64,000 nt of DNA from Planctomycetota bacterium. Its GTDB lineage: Bacteria; Planctomycetota; UBA1135; UBA2386. Position numbers and translations under genes: made by a program. Shown here piece by piece: positions 53,658 to 62,773 of this stretch. Location: positions 62,001 to 126,000 of the forward strand of contig JAJFFD010000092.1 in the NCBI GenBank assembly GCA_021776805.1, in the 5' to 3' direction. Position 1 is the stretch's first letter. Every line of letters begins with the position of its first letter. The notes below the pieces were generated by a model that saw nothing but the letters and a program-made list of their open reading frames with translations, searched no databases and was not told the origin of the DNA.

Positions 53658-55778
53658 ATGGATCTAGCAAGCAAGAACACGTCTTCTCGTCCATACCTGT
53701 CTGGTTCAGCCCTTTCGATGGCTCTTCAGGTCTGCCTCGTGCTCATCATCCTCGGTGAGGTAGTCTACTTGTCGGGCAAGTACCGAGTGCGCGCCGACTT
53801 GACGGAGGACGGTCTCTACTCTCTGACTGAGTCGACTCAGCGGGTGCTCGAGGGCCTCGAGGAGAGGCTCCTGATCGAGGCCTACTTCAGCCCGGATGCT
53901 GAGCTGCCGACGAGCTTCCGCGAGCCTCGGGAGATGCTGCGCAACTTGCTGGACGAATACGTGCAGAGTTCGGGCGGCAAGATCATCCTGCAGTACTTCG
54001 ATCCCAAGACTGACGCTGCCCTTCGCGAACGCGCAACTCGTATCGGTATCGAGCCGGACCAGACTCGCAATGACGAGATGGGCGGAGTCTCGCTACAGGA
54101 GCTCTGGCAGGGTTTCCGTCTGCGCTATGGAGGGAACCGCCAGAAGGTCATTCCCAGAATCGATTTTCGCGCCGCCAGCAGTACCAGTGGCTATGAACGC
54201 CTGCTCACACCGGTCATCAAGTCTTTGACTGTGACCGTGAAGCCGCGGATCGGGGTGATCGCCTATCCGAGCCCGCCGGCAGATCAGGTGGGAATGTTGA
54301 ACCAGGCGGATCTGGAAGTGGAGCGCGGCTACGAGGTGCTCCAGGAATGGCCGCAGGTGAGCGATCACTATGAGTTCGTCAAGGTCTCCATCAACGTTGG
54401 GGAGCACATTCCAGACAACCTTGCCGCCCTGCTACTGATCCGCCCAAAGCTGCTGAGCGATCGTCAGAAGTATGTGATCGACCAGTACCTAATGCGTGGT
54501 GGCAAGTTAGTCGTCTTTGCCGATACTGACGATTACTCCCTGGGACAGCAGAAGCTGATGTACCAGCGGAAGATGAAGTTTGACGATGACGCGTCAAGAG
54601 ACAAGTTCGTCGATCAACTCCTCAGCTACGGAGTCAAAGTCGGTACGAATATCGTGATGGATGCGGCACCTGATGCGAAGGTCCCGATGATCATCACCAT
54701 CCCGGTTGGTCAGCGCTTACAAGGCCTTCCGCTGGAGTCCTATCCATTCTGGTTTCACCCTGTAGATGCAGATTGGGCCCAGCAGGCGCAGCTCGCGGCA
54801 CGCCAACCGGATGGCAGGGTCGATCCTCAGCTTGCGGATCGCTACAGCCGGCTCTTCGAGCCTGGTGTCGACCCGGAAGTCTCAAAGTCCTTGGGTGCTC
54901 CCGAGTTCTTTTGGCCATGCAGAGTCGAATTGGCGGACCCCATGCCGAAGGGTGTCGAAGGCAAAGTGCTCTTACGCACTTCGCCCTGGGCCATGGAGTG
55001 GGAGCCGCCCTTCAAGATGCATCCAGCAACGAATCAAACCGATGTCCGTTTCATCCAAGGAGCCATCAACTCCTTTGCGACCAAGTGGAAGAACATGCTC
55101 GGCAGTGAGCCGCGCCAGCAAATCGGCTTGATGGCCGAGGTGCAGGGCGGCCTCCGCTCATTCTTTGCTGGTAAGCCGATGCCGCTTCCCGAGGGCGAGT
55201 ACCGCGGTGAGGAAGAGGAATCCCGGCTGATCCGTGAAGACAAGTCACAACAGGATACTACTGTCCCCGTCGATCCAAAGGCTGCTGGGGCGGAGGTGGC
55301 CGAGGGCCAGCAGGGTCCGCCGGCGCCTGTCCAAGCAGCCCAGGGTGACGATGCCTACGCGGACGAGCCGGATATGATTCTCGAGTCCCCAGCGGGAACC
55401 CAAGTGGTTGTCATCGGTGATACGGACTTCATTCGCGACGATCTGGTCGGACGGCTCTACATGAACATCGGTGGTCCAACCTCGGTGCGCACCGCGCCGA
55501 TCTTCTTCGCCAACCTTCTCGATTGGCTTGCGGGAGATCAGGACCTGTTCCAGCTCCGCAGTAAGGTAGGCAAGATTCGCACGCTCGAGCTTCTCGAGTA
55601 CGACCCCATGCAGGGCGGCACCATTCAGGAACACAGTGAACAAGTGCGTGACAAGGGTTTCCTGTTGCGCAGCATGGTGCAGGTATTTGCCCCGACCGTC
55701 TTGCTGATCTGGGGCATGGTTGTCTTCATGCGACGGCGAACCGCCAAGCGTGAGTTTCTTACTGGAGTGGGGGCCTAG
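53658..55778 (+). CDS. GldG-like ABC exporter accessory protein
   Basis: An N-terminal membrane helix ('VCLVLIILGEVVYLSG') and 'DLTEDGLYSLTESTQRVLEGLEE' mark the GldG/IFT52-like family. A long extracytoplasmic region includes a DUF4350-like fold ('YVIDQYLMRGGKLVVFADTDDY'), and a C-terminal membrane helix ('VFAPTVLLIWGMVVFMRRR') returns to the membrane. GldG acts with GldA and GldF in gliding Bacteroidetes; in planctomycetes the export role is unknown. ATG 53658 is preferred over the track start 53595, which lies inside the permease gene. Confidence 0.85.
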   Translation: MDLASKNTSSRPYLSGSALSMALQVCLVLIILGEVVYLSGKYRVRADLTEDGLYSLTESTQRVLEGLEERLLIEAYFSPDAELPTSFREPREMLRNLLDEYVQSSGGKIILQYFDPKTDAALRERATRIGIEPDQTRNDEMGGVSLQELWQGFRLRYGGNRQKVIPRIDFRAASSTSGYERLLTPVIKSLTVTVKPRIGVIAYPSPPADQVGMLNQADLEVERGYEVLQEWPQVSDHYEFVKVSINVGEHIPDNLAALLLIRPKLLSDRQKYVIDQYLMRGGKLVVFADTDDYSLGQQKLMYQRKMKFDDDASRDKFVDQLLSYGVKVGTNIVMDAAPDAKVPMIITIPVGQRLQGLPLESYPFWFHPVDADWAQQAQLAARQPDGRVDPQLADRYSRLFEPGVDPEVSKSLGAPEFFWPCRVELADPMPKGVEGKVLLRTSPWAMEWEPPFKMHPATNQTDVRFIQGAINSFATKWKNMLGSEPRQQIGLMAEVQGGLRSFFAGKPMPLPEGEYRGEEEESRLIREDKSQQDTTVPVDPKAAGAEVAEGQQGPPAPVQAAQGDDAYADEPDMILESPAGTQVVVIGDTDFIRDDLVGRLYMNIGGPTSVRTAPIFFANLLDWLAGDQDLFQLRSKVGKIRTLELLEYDPMQGGTIQEHSEQVRDKGFLLRSMVQVFAPTVLLIWGMVVFMRRRTAKREFLTGVGA

Positions 55779-55781
55779 GTC

Positions 55782-57170
55782 ATGCGCGCGAACCTCTTTC
55801 TACTCATCCTGGCAGTGGTCTTGGCCGTGCCTACGACTCTCACCATCATCGACAACCAGATCATCTTCGAAGACTATCAGGAGGTGCCGCGGCTATTTGA
55901 TGGCTTCGACCCGGATAATGTCGTCACCATTCAGGTCCAGCAGCCACGTCTGGACGAAAAGGGAATGGTCATCAGGGAAGATGATGGCGGTCTGGCTACC
56001 AACGCTCTGGTAATGACCCGCCCGTCCGGGCAGGAGCACTGGGTCTTCGGCGGGAATGACCCGGAGATGCGTGGCGTCCGTGTCCGTCAGGACCGCGTCC
56101 GGGACTATGTCCTGCAGCACATCGAGGCCATCCGCATGGATGAAAACAGCCTCGTTGCTGAGGATGTTCGCCAGGAGGATCTCAAGAAGTACGGGCTCGA
56201 AGACGGCAATCCGAAGCTCACGGCAATCGTTTGCCTGGACAAAGTGGGCAAGCCCTTGGCCCAGATCTTCCTGGGCAGAGATACCAAATTGGATCGCAGG
56301 GAGCAGAAGGGTCTGGTGCGGGGATATTTCGTCCGCCGGCCAGATCGCTCCGATGTCATCCTCTATGAAGCTGAGTTCTGGCAGGTGTCCACAGACAAGC
56401 AACAGTGGGTCGACCGCAACATCTTCTATCGCTTTCCGACTGATCAGGCGGTCGAACTCGCACTCAAGAACAACAAGGGCGCGGTTAAATTCGCCAAGGC
56501 GCGCGCGGACGAAATCGATTGGGGCATGGTTGAGGGCCCGGAGAACCAGGGTGCTGTCCGTCAAGCGGAAGTCAATGCGTTGCTCCAGAGCCTGCAGTTG
56601 CTCGACGCTCCGCAGTTCATTCGGCCGCTCGGTCAGAGCGTTGCCGTGGAAGAGGACATGAAGGCCCTCGGCTTCGATGAGCCGCTCATCGATCTCAGCG
56701 TGAAGCTGGCAAACGGCGAGCTGAAGCGCATGCGTGTGGGCAAGAAGCTCCCCAATCAAAACTTCTTCTACATGCTCACCAGCACCATTCCGACCTATGT
56801 GCTCGGGGTTGGTGATTACCAGATGCACGGCTTCGAGGCGGCGCCGACGAAGTTCTTCGATCCGCCGGCGGAGTCTGCTGTGAAGCAGGGGAAGACCCCG
56901 GAGGAAGTCGAGCAGAAGGAGAATCCAGAGGCGGCCAAGGAGGGGGATGCTGCCAAGCCCCCTGCCGCCGAGTCAGCAGCGGGTGAGGGCATTCCTGCCA
57001 AGCCGGCCAATGTCGAAGAGGGCAAGACAGATCTGCCCAAGGCAGAGTTGCCGAAGAGTGGGGAAGGCAAGTCCGATCCCGCGAAGACGGACCCGGCGAA
57101 GGCTAGTCCAGTGAAGAAGACTGGCGCCGAGAAGCCAGGCACCAAGAAGAAGTCCGGGAACGGCAACTAG
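55782..57170 (+). CDS. DUF4340 domain protein
   Basis: After an N-terminal anchor ('LFLLILAVVLAVPTTLTII') come two or three beta-rich modules typical of DUF4340 ('RQEDLKKYGLEDGNPKLTAIV', 'LGRDTKLDRREQ', 'QWVDRNIFYRF', 'EDMKALGFDEPLIDLSVKL'). The last ~110 residues are a Glu/Ala/Lys/Pro-rich tail without structure. DUF4340 genes regularly follow GldG-like genes, as here (3 nt gap). Probably a periplasmic partner of the exporter. Confidence 0.85.
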   Translation: MRANLFLLILAVVLAVPTTLTIIDNQIIFEDYQEVPRLFDGFDPDNVVTIQVQQPRLDEKGMVIREDDGGLATNALVMTRPSGQEHWVFGGNDPEMRGVRVRQDRVRDYVLQHIEAIRMDENSLVAEDVRQEDLKKYGLEDGNPKLTAIVCLDKVGKPLAQIFLGRDTKLDRREQKGLVRGYFVRRPDRSDVILYEAEFWQVSTDKQQWVDRNIFYRFPTDQAVELALKNNKGAVKFAKARADEIDWGMVEGPENQGAVRQAEVNALLQSLQLLDAPQFIRPLGQSVAVEEDMKALGFDEPLIDLSVKLANGELKRMRVGKKLPNQNFFYMLTSTIPTYVLGVGDYQMHGFEAAPTKFFDPPAESAVKQGKTPEEVEQKENPEAAKEGDAAKPPAAESAAGEGIPAKPANVEEGKTDLPKAELPKSGEGKSDPAKTDPAKASPVKKTGAEKPGTKKKSGNGN

Positions 57171-57329
57171 AGTCCTAGCTGAGGCAGGGCATCGTTCGCC
57201 TCGCAGGAATTCTCAAAAGGGTCCGGCCCATGGCATGGCCGCGACCCGCAGACTGCAGTGAATTCCGCCATTCACGGGATCAAGAGCCCGGATGAAGGGG
57301 TCGAAGAGTTCTACAATCTCCTCCTTCTG

Positions 57330-57373
57330 AAGGGCTGGAAGTCCGCATCTTTGGGCTTTCAGCCCTTTTTTTG
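57330..57373 (+). terminator. Rho-independent terminator after the exporter operon
   Basis: AAGGGCTGgAAG pairs with CTTtCAGCCCTT around a short loop, and TTTTT follows directly. It sits 160 bp after the DUF4340 stop and before the next gene unit at 57424. The 253-bp gap holds no gene. Confidence 0.85.
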
Positions 57374-57423
57374 TACACCCGTAGTCATGCGCTACAGGCG
57401 GACGCAGCTGCTAGGATGAGTGA

Positions 57424-58386
57424 GTGGCAACAGCTCTTGGGATCGATCGCTTCCTCAGGCGACTCGCTCGTCAGCAGCGAATCGGCAGGGCTTTGGGAAT
57501 CCTGCGTAACCATGGCTTGGTGCTGCTCGCAGGTCTACTTCTTGTCGAGCTCCTCTGGCCTGCGGCACTCCTCCCAGCAATCTGCCTTGCGCTGCTGTGG
57601 TTGCTGGCTTGCATAGTGAGCTGCCTCACCCGGCAGGTACAGATTCCCGCCGCTGATCTTCAGTTTGGCCTGAAGGACGAACTGGTGACTTGGCGCGGTG
57701 CCAGGGAGAATCAGCGCGAGTCGATAATGTTCACCTGGCTATCCAGGCAACTCGAGGATCGCCTCGTCGCCCTCCCCCGAGACTTGACCAAGAAGATCAG
57801 TCGCGCACCTCTGGGCCGCTTGCGCTATCTCATGCCCCTGCTGATCCTCCTCTTCCTACTGCGACTTTTCGCGCCGGTTCTGCCGCCACTTCCCGAGGGC
57901 AGGCTGGCTCTCAACAACCAGAGTGGTGGAGGCAGCTCTGCTGGGGATGGCGAAGCGGAGACTGGAGCTGGCAGTGAAGGTGAGGGTGAAAACGAGCCGC
58001 AGGAAGGCCCAGAGACGCCTTCTGAGCAGCCACCAGAACCGGCAGAAGATCCCATCGAGGATCAAGGGGACGCGGATCCCCCAAGTCTCCCTCCCAAGTC
58101 ACTGGCTGAAGATGGCAGCAAAGACGAGTCCTTTCTGTTGCCCAGTTTTGTTGGTGAAGGGGAATCTCGATTGAGCAAGGCGCCGGTGGCCAGCATCGAT
58201 GAGGGTGGTACTGGGGCAACTGCTCGGAAGGAGCGCAACAAATCCCGAGGCGGTCCCATGGACGAAGTGGACGAGAAGGATTTCGAGCGGGCATTGGAGC
58301 GCGCTTTGCGGAGTCGACATGTCCCTGAGTCGGAGCGCCCCTTCGTTCGTCGCTACTTCGAGGCTCTGATGAGAGGTGGGCGGTGA
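57424..58386 (+). CDS. Membrane protein of the DUF58-vWA operon
   Basis: Two or three N-terminal membrane helices ('GLVLLAGLLLVELLWPAALLPAICLALLWLLACIV', then 'LRYLMPLLILLFLLRLFA') are followed by a ~130-residue acidic, Gly/Ser/Pro-rich disordered stretch and a short helical end ('KDFERALERALRSR'). The gene overlaps the DUF58 gene by ATGA-like coupling (4 nt). It starts at GTG 57424. Its family is unknown to me, but similar helical proteins accompany DUF58/vWA genes elsewhere. Confidence 0.7.
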   Translation: MATALGIDRFLRRLARQQRIGRALGILRNHGLVLLAGLLLVELLWPAALLPAICLALLWLLACIVSCLTRQVQIPAADLQFGLKDELVTWRGARENQRESIMFTWLSRQLEDRLVALPRDLTKKISRAPLGRLRYLMPLLILLFLLRLFAPVLPPLPEGRLALNNQSGGGSSAGDGEAETGAGSEGEGENEPQEGPETPSEQPPEPAEDPIEDQGDADPPSLPPKSLAEDGSKDESFLLPSFVGEGESRLSKAPVASIDEGGTGATARKERNKSRGGPMDEVDEKDFERALERALRSRHVPESERPFVRRYFEALMRGGR

Positions 58387-59249
58387 GCGAGCTCTTCCCG
58401 CAGGGCTTCATGGACATGCTCGCCATCATGATGCGTCAGATGCGACGCTTCCGGGGCCGTCGTGCGGAGGAGGGGCGGGCGCGTCTACGGGTGCAGGCTT
58501 CCTCGGGTTCCTTCATTGGACATCGTGCCTACAGCGCCGGCGAGGACTTGCGCCTCGTCGACTGGAATGCCTATGCCCGCAGCGGCGAAGTTCACATCAA
58601 AGTGCTGGAGGAGGATCAGCGACAGACGATGACCATCCTCGCGGACACCAGCGCCAGTATGCTGGCCGGCACGCCCTCCCGGGCCATCGGTGGCCGGCAG
58701 TTCGCCGCGGTGCTCGGTGCCCTGGCTCTCGCGCGCCTCGACGGGCTCCGCCTCGTCTGCAGTCCCGAGGAAGTGTATTGGTATCAGGGTGCGGGCGAAC
58801 TCACGCGCATGCTGCGTGATCTCGAGAATCTGAGCGTGCACAGCTGTGAGCCCATGGAAATGGTTCGTCCGCTTCTCGCCCGGGGTTGGCAGGGCAGTCT
58901 CTGCTGGCTCTCCGACTTCGCTGTGCCTGAGGATTATCAGCGCGCTCTGCGTTTGCTCCGCTCCCACGATCGTCGCTGTACGGCGATTCTGCCCAGCACC
59001 CCTGATGATCAACTGCCTCCCCTCAGCGGATTCCTTCGCATCGAGGATCCGGAAAGCGGTGACATTGAAACCGTACTCGTTGATCAGGCCCTGCGCTCCG
59101 CCATGGAGGCAGAGCTGCGGATTCTTACGCAGCAGCAACAGAGCATGTGCCGTGAGCTGGGCGTTCCCCTGCGTCGCTTTACCATCCCCGAGGCAGGGGA
59201 TCATCGCCTCAGCTCCTGGTTTCCCGGCCCATGGATTTACCGGATCTAG
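58383..59249 (+). CDS. DUF58 domain protein
   Basis: The signature 'AGEDLRLVDWNAYARSGEVHIKVLEEDQRQTMTILADTSASML' identifies DUF58, a fold related to vWA domains. DUF58 proteins usually partner a MoxR AAA ATPase in envelope stress or maturation pathways. No MoxR gene is adjacent in this window. Length 288. Start GTG at 58383 overlapping the previous stop. Confidence 0.92.
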   Translation: MSELFPQGFMDMLAIMMRQMRRFRGRRAEEGRARLRVQASSGSFIGHRAYSAGEDLRLVDWNAYARSGEVHIKVLEEDQRQTMTILADTSASMLAGTPSRAIGGRQFAAVLGALALARLDGLRLVCSPEEVYWYQGAGELTRMLRDLENLSVHSCEPMEMVRPLLARGWQGSLCWLSDFAVPEDYQRALRLLRSHDRRCTAILPSTPDDQLPPLSGFLRIEDPESGDIETVLVDQALRSAMEAELRILTQQQQSMCRELGVPLRRFTIPEAGDHRLSSWFPGPWIYRI

Positions 59250-60802
59250 CGAGACCAGAGCTTCTCTGGCTGCTTCTCGCATTGCCTATTCTCTACCTCC
59301 TCTCCCTTCCGCCCAGGGCTCGGAGCACGGTCCTCACGGCGCACATGCGGCAGTGGCGGCGGGCCCTGGATCGCCTCGGCAGGCGTTCGCTGCGTTTTCG
59401 GCGCCTGCGATTCTGGTTGCTGGTTCTCGCCGCGAGTGCAGTCATCTTGGCTGCAGCCGAGCCCAGTCTCCCCGGGGATCCGGGCCCACGCCGTCTCCTA
59501 GTCCTCCTGGATAGCTCTGCGAGCATGTCAGCGGTTCAGGGCCCGGATGGCAGCAGTGCCTATGAGAAGGCCCTGGCAGCCCTCGAGGAGGGGCTCAGTA
59601 GCCTCCCCGCAGGGGTGGATATTCAATTGGCCAGCAGCAGCGGCGACGCCCCTCTCCGTGGGACTGCGGCGGAGATCCTGGCGGGCCTTTCAGGTCGAGT
59701 CCTGGGTACGCCATCCATAGCTCTGGCCACCCTTGCCCAGTCTCTGAATGGGCTCGAGCAGGGAGTCTGGACCCTCACCGACGGGCGCGATCCGGAGATG
59801 ATCCCCTCGGTGGGCGCTCTCAGCCTCTTTGGCAGTTCGCTTCCGAACTGTGGATTTGTCGCCTGCGAGCTGATCGACACCTGGCCTCTGCCGGAGCTGA
59901 AGCTTCGCCTCGAGCTAGCCAGGTTTGCGGATTCGCGCCAGACCCTACAGGTTGCATATAGCGCTCCAACTGGTCAGGGACGGCTTCCAATCGCTCTGGA
60001 AGATGGGATTGTCGAGGCGGAGTTCGAATTCAAACGCGGGCCCGGTGGCCTGCTCGAGATCCGTATCGAGGGCCAGGATGCTATGCCGGCGGACGATCTT
60101 CTGCGCATCACGATCCCCGCTCCGCCAGCGCCGGATGTCGCCCTTCTCAGCGAGGGGGAAGACAGCCCCTGGCTCCGCATGGCGGCGGAAACCCTAGCTG
60201 AAGAGGCTGGCGGGCGTGTTCTGGATGGGGAAGCAAAGTCAGCTGGTTTCCTCCTGGTGGAGGGCGGGTGGTTGCCAGAGCTTTGGGGGCGAGGCATCAG
60301 CTTTGGCACCGGCTTCGGCGAACGCCCGCAGCCGAGTCCTGCCTGGCGAGAGCAAGTTCAACTTCTCGATTGGCGCCGGGACCATGCGATCACCATGGGG
60401 CTAGACTTCTCGGACATACAGATAGAAAGGGCTCTGCCAGCTGCCCACCTACCTCCGGGCCTTCCCCTGCTCTGGGCGGAGGATGCGCCTCTGGTGGTGC
60501 TCGCAGGAGACGGTGAGGAGCGCTCCCTGCACTTCGCCTTCCAGCTAGCCGAGTCGAATCTCGCCCTCTTGCCGGCCTTCCCGCAGCTCCTCCGCAGAGC
60601 CTTCGCTAGTTCCTATGGTCGATTGGCGCAGCCACAGATGCATAAGGAGAATCTGCTCTCCCGTACAGAATCCAATCTAGCTATGCAGGAGCCGAAGGCT
60701 GAGGGTCGGCCCTTGCCGCCCTTTGGCAGCGAGCCGCGTTCCCTGGCGGTGCCACTGCTCTTGCTGGCGCTTCTGGCGATGGTGGCACGCCTCTATGCGT
60801 GA
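59231..60802 (+). CDS. BatA-like membrane protein with von Willebrand factor A domain
   Basis: The N-terminus is the BatA 'aerotolerance' type ('LARPELLWLLLALPILYLLSLPPRARSTVLT'), with a second helix at ~65-80. A vWA domain with MIDAS residues 'LLDSSASMSA' follows, then a long periplasmic region and a C-terminal membrane helix ('LAVPLLLLALLAMVARLY'). It overlaps the DUF58 gene by 19 nt. Function in the pair is probably envelope maintenance, by analogy with Bat/MoxR systems. Confidence 0.88.
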   Translation: MDLPDLARPELLWLLLALPILYLLSLPPRARSTVLTAHMRQWRRALDRLGRRSLRFRRLRFWLLVLAASAVILAAAEPSLPGDPGPRRLLVLLDSSASMSAVQGPDGSSAYEKALAALEEGLSSLPAGVDIQLASSSGDAPLRGTAAEILAGLSGRVLGTPSIALATLAQSLNGLEQGVWTLTDGRDPEMIPSVGALSLFGSSLPNCGFVACELIDTWPLPELKLRLELARFADSRQTLQVAYSAPTGQGRLPIALEDGIVEAEFEFKRGPGGLLEIRIEGQDAMPADDLLRITIPAPPAPDVALLSEGEDSPWLRMAAETLAEEAGGRVLDGEAKSAGFLLVEGGWLPELWGRGISFGTGFGERPQPSPAWREQVQLLDWRRDHAITMGLDFSDIQIERALPAAHLPPGLPLLWAEDAPLVVLAGDGEERSLHFAFQLAESNLALLPAFPQLLRRAFASSYGRLAQPQMHKENLLSRTESNLAMQEPKAEGRPLPPFGSEPRSLAVPLLLLALLAMVARLYA

Positions 60803-60814
60803 GGGCGAATCCTC

Positions 60815-60843
60815 TTGCACTTTCTCCTGGCAGGGCCTACAAA
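60815..60843 (+). promoter_or_regulatory. Promoter candidate for rplC
   Basis: TTGCAC (60815-60820), a 17-nt spacer and TACAAA (60838-60843). The TTG that the ORF track uses as an upstream start is part of this -35 box. Transcription would start about 35-40 nt before the rplC ATG at 60887. Confidence 0.45.
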
Positions 60844-60886
60844 TCTGCGCCCTTTGCAGCCACCAAGCCCGCCGAGAAAGGCCCTC

Positions 60887-61606
60887 ATGACCATTGGAAT
60901 CCTTGGAAAGAAGCTGGGAATGACCCAGCTGTTCCAGCCAGACGGCACCTGGGTGCCCGTGACGGTGCTGCAGGCCGGCCCATGTAAGGTCTTGCAGGTC
61001 AAGGCAGAGCAGACCTCCGAGTTGCCCGAGGAAGAGCGCGTTGCCAAGCGCAACTTTGGCAAGAAGCGTGGTTCCACCGATCGCCCCCGGCGGAGTGATG
61101 GTTATTACGCGGTGCAACTCGGCTTCGAAGACCAGCGCGAGAATTCGGCCAACAAGCCCGAATCCGGGCATGCGAAGCTCTCCGGCTCCAAGCCCAAGGC
61201 ATTCGTGCGTGAGCTGCGCTATACGAGCATGCCCGAATTGAAGCGCGGTGATGAGATCGGTGTCGCCGTTCTCAAGGACATCAAGCGAGTCGATATTACT
61301 GGCACCAGCAAGGGGCATGGCTTCACCGGCACGATCAAGCGCTACGGCTTCGCCCGCCAGGCTACCAGCCACGGCAACAGCAAGAGCCATCGCCGCCTCG
61401 GTGGCATCGGTCGTCAATACTCGACAGCGAAGGGTGTTCCAAAGGGCAAGAAGATGCCTGGTCACCAAGGTGTAGATCGAGTGACGGTTCAGAATCTCGA
61501 AGTCGTCAAGGTCGATGAGGAGCGCAATCTCCTCTACGTCCGTGGCGCGGTTCCCGGGCACCGCCAGGCTTTTCTGGTGGTCAAGCAATCCATCAAGAAC
61601 CTTTGA
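60887..61606 (+). CDS. rplC: 50S ribosomal protein L3
   Basis: The opening 'GILGKKLGMTQLFQPDGTWVPVTVL', the central 'SKGHGFTGTIKRYGF' and 'GGIGRQYSTAKGVPKGKKMPGHQG' are L3 landmarks. Length 239 after choosing ATG 60887. The gene normally lies in the S10 operon (rpsJ-rplC-rplD). Here neither neighbour is present, so it is detached, with a small basic ORF following. Confidence 0.96.
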   Translation: MTIGILGKKLGMTQLFQPDGTWVPVTVLQAGPCKVLQVKAEQTSELPEEERVAKRNFGKKRGSTDRPRRSDGYYAVQLGFEDQRENSANKPESGHAKLSGSKPKAFVRELRYTSMPELKRGDEIGVAVLKDIKRVDITGTSKGHGFTGTIKRYGFARQATSHGNSKSHRRLGGIGRQYSTAKGVPKGKKMPGHQGVDRVTVQNLEVVKVDEERNLLYVRGAVPGHRQAFLVVKQSIKNL

Positions 61607-61638
61607 GGCCCTAGGGCAGAGTCAGGAAGACAAGACCT

Positions 61639-61803
61639 ATGTCAAAGTCGCGAAGGAAGGCAGCTGGATGCACCCGAGGGCGCTACAAGCGCAAGAAGAT
61701 GGGCAAGGGATGGTTGCTGGCGAGGCGTGTGCCCCAGCCTGTGAAGCCCATCGATCGGAAGGCTGAGGAAGAGAAGGCAGCTGGCGGCGAGTCGGCTGAC
61801 TAG
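61639..61803 (+). CDS. Small basic protein downstream of rplC
   Basis: A 54-residue ORF absent from the track: 'MSKSRRKAAGCTRGRYKRKK' then 'MGKGWLLARRVPQPVKP' and an acidic Glu/Ala tail. AGGAAG lies 9 nt upstream. The stop overlaps the end of the convergent dehydrogenase gene by 4 bp, which supports a real gene end. It is strongly basic like a small ribosomal protein, and the spacing to rplC is only 32 nt. No family is recognised with certainty; a faint likeness to small ribosomal proteins of the AURKAIP1/bTHX type is a guess. Confidence 0.6.
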   Translation: MSKSRRKAAGCTRGRYKRKKMGKGWLLARRVPQPVKPIDRKAEEEKAAGGESAD

Positions 61804-62762
61804 TCCTGCATCTGCAGGAGGATCTTGAGACTTCCGGGTCGTGCTGCATGGGCGAATGCGCGCTCCGCCTCTGCCAGGGGATAGCGAGCTTCGATCATCC
61901 CCTCAACCTGAATCCTTCCTTCTGCAAGAGCAGCTAGGGCCACTTCGAAGGGCCCACAGCGGGAACCCTCGAGACTGATCTCATTGATCACCAATGGCGC
62001 GAGATCGATCTCGTGGCTGCGTTCCATGGTGGTCTTCATGACGATACGGCTACGGGGCAGCATGCCGGGGATGAGCCGCGCGAGAACTTCGGGTCGGCCG
62101 CTGGCTTCGACCGCGAGTTCGAACTGCGGCTGCAGAACGGGAGAATCGGCCTCCAGAAGGCCAAAGCTGTGGCGGATTGCGGCCGGTAGCAGACGAGCGC
62201 GCTCAGGGTGGCGACCGGCGACGGTGATCTCGAGACCGGCCTCGTTCAGGACCTGGGCACAGAGGAGTCCGAGCTTGCCGTCCCCTGCCACCAGGGCCCG
62301 GCTGCCGGGTCTGAAGTGGATCAGCTTGGGGATCTCATAGGCAGCCGCCAAGGGCTCGGTGAAGACAGCCGCGTCGTCGCTAACCGAGTCCGGAACCGGG
62401 TGCAGGTTCTCATTCGGGAGGAGCAGATAGTCGGCGAAGGCGCCGGGCTGACCGGCGATTCCCAACACGCGACGATTCGGGCAATGCTCGGGCAGGGACT
62501 GAGCGCAAGTACTGCAGCTGCCGCAGGCGAGGTTGATCTCGCCCACGACCCGCTTGCCGGCGAAGGGCCCGGATTCTGCGTAACCGATGAATTCATGACC
62601 AGGCACTCCTGCGAAGGCCATGTAGCCGCGGGCGAGGGCGAGGTCCGTGGCGCAAACTCCAGCCTGCGTGACGCGGATCAGGCTCTCACCGGAACCAGGC
62701 TGTGGTCGAGCCTGATGCTGTCGAAGCTCGAGCTTGCCCTTTTCCAAGTTGACCGAGCGCAT
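61800..62762 (-). CDS. Zinc-type medium-chain dehydrogenase/reductase
   Basis: An alcohol-dehydrogenase-like protein of 320 residues. The catalytic zinc region is 'GVCATDLALARGY' and 'PGHEFIG', and the structural zinc cysteines are in 'CGSCSTCAQSLPEHC'. The nucleotide-binding region 'ALVAGDGKLGLLCAQV' has the Rossmann glycines. Substrate unknown; sugar-alcohol or threonine-like dehydrogenases are closest in pattern. It ends 12 nt from the panB stop side and is transcribed with panB. Confidence 0.88.
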   Translation of the reverse strand: MRSVNLEKGKLELRQHQARPQPGSGESLIRVTQAGVCATDLALARGYMAFAGVPGHEFIGYAESGPFAGKRVVGEINLACGSCSTCAQSLPEHCPNRRVLGIAGQPGAFADYLLLPNENLHPVPDSVSDDAAVFTEPLAAAYEIPKLIHFRPGSRALVAGDGKLGLLCAQVLNEAGLEITVAGRHPERARLLPAAIRHSFGLLEADSPVLQPQFELAVEASGRPEVLARLIPGMLPRSRIVMKTTMERSHEIDLAPLVINEISLEGSRCGPFEVALAALAEGRIQVEGMIEARYPLAEAERAFAHAARPGSLKILLQMQD

Positions 62763-62773
62763 GCTCTTCGATC

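Noticed and set aside
55893-56828. 311-residue minus-strand ORF
   Set aside because: Antisense to the DUF4340 gene, which has clear domain pattern and operon context.
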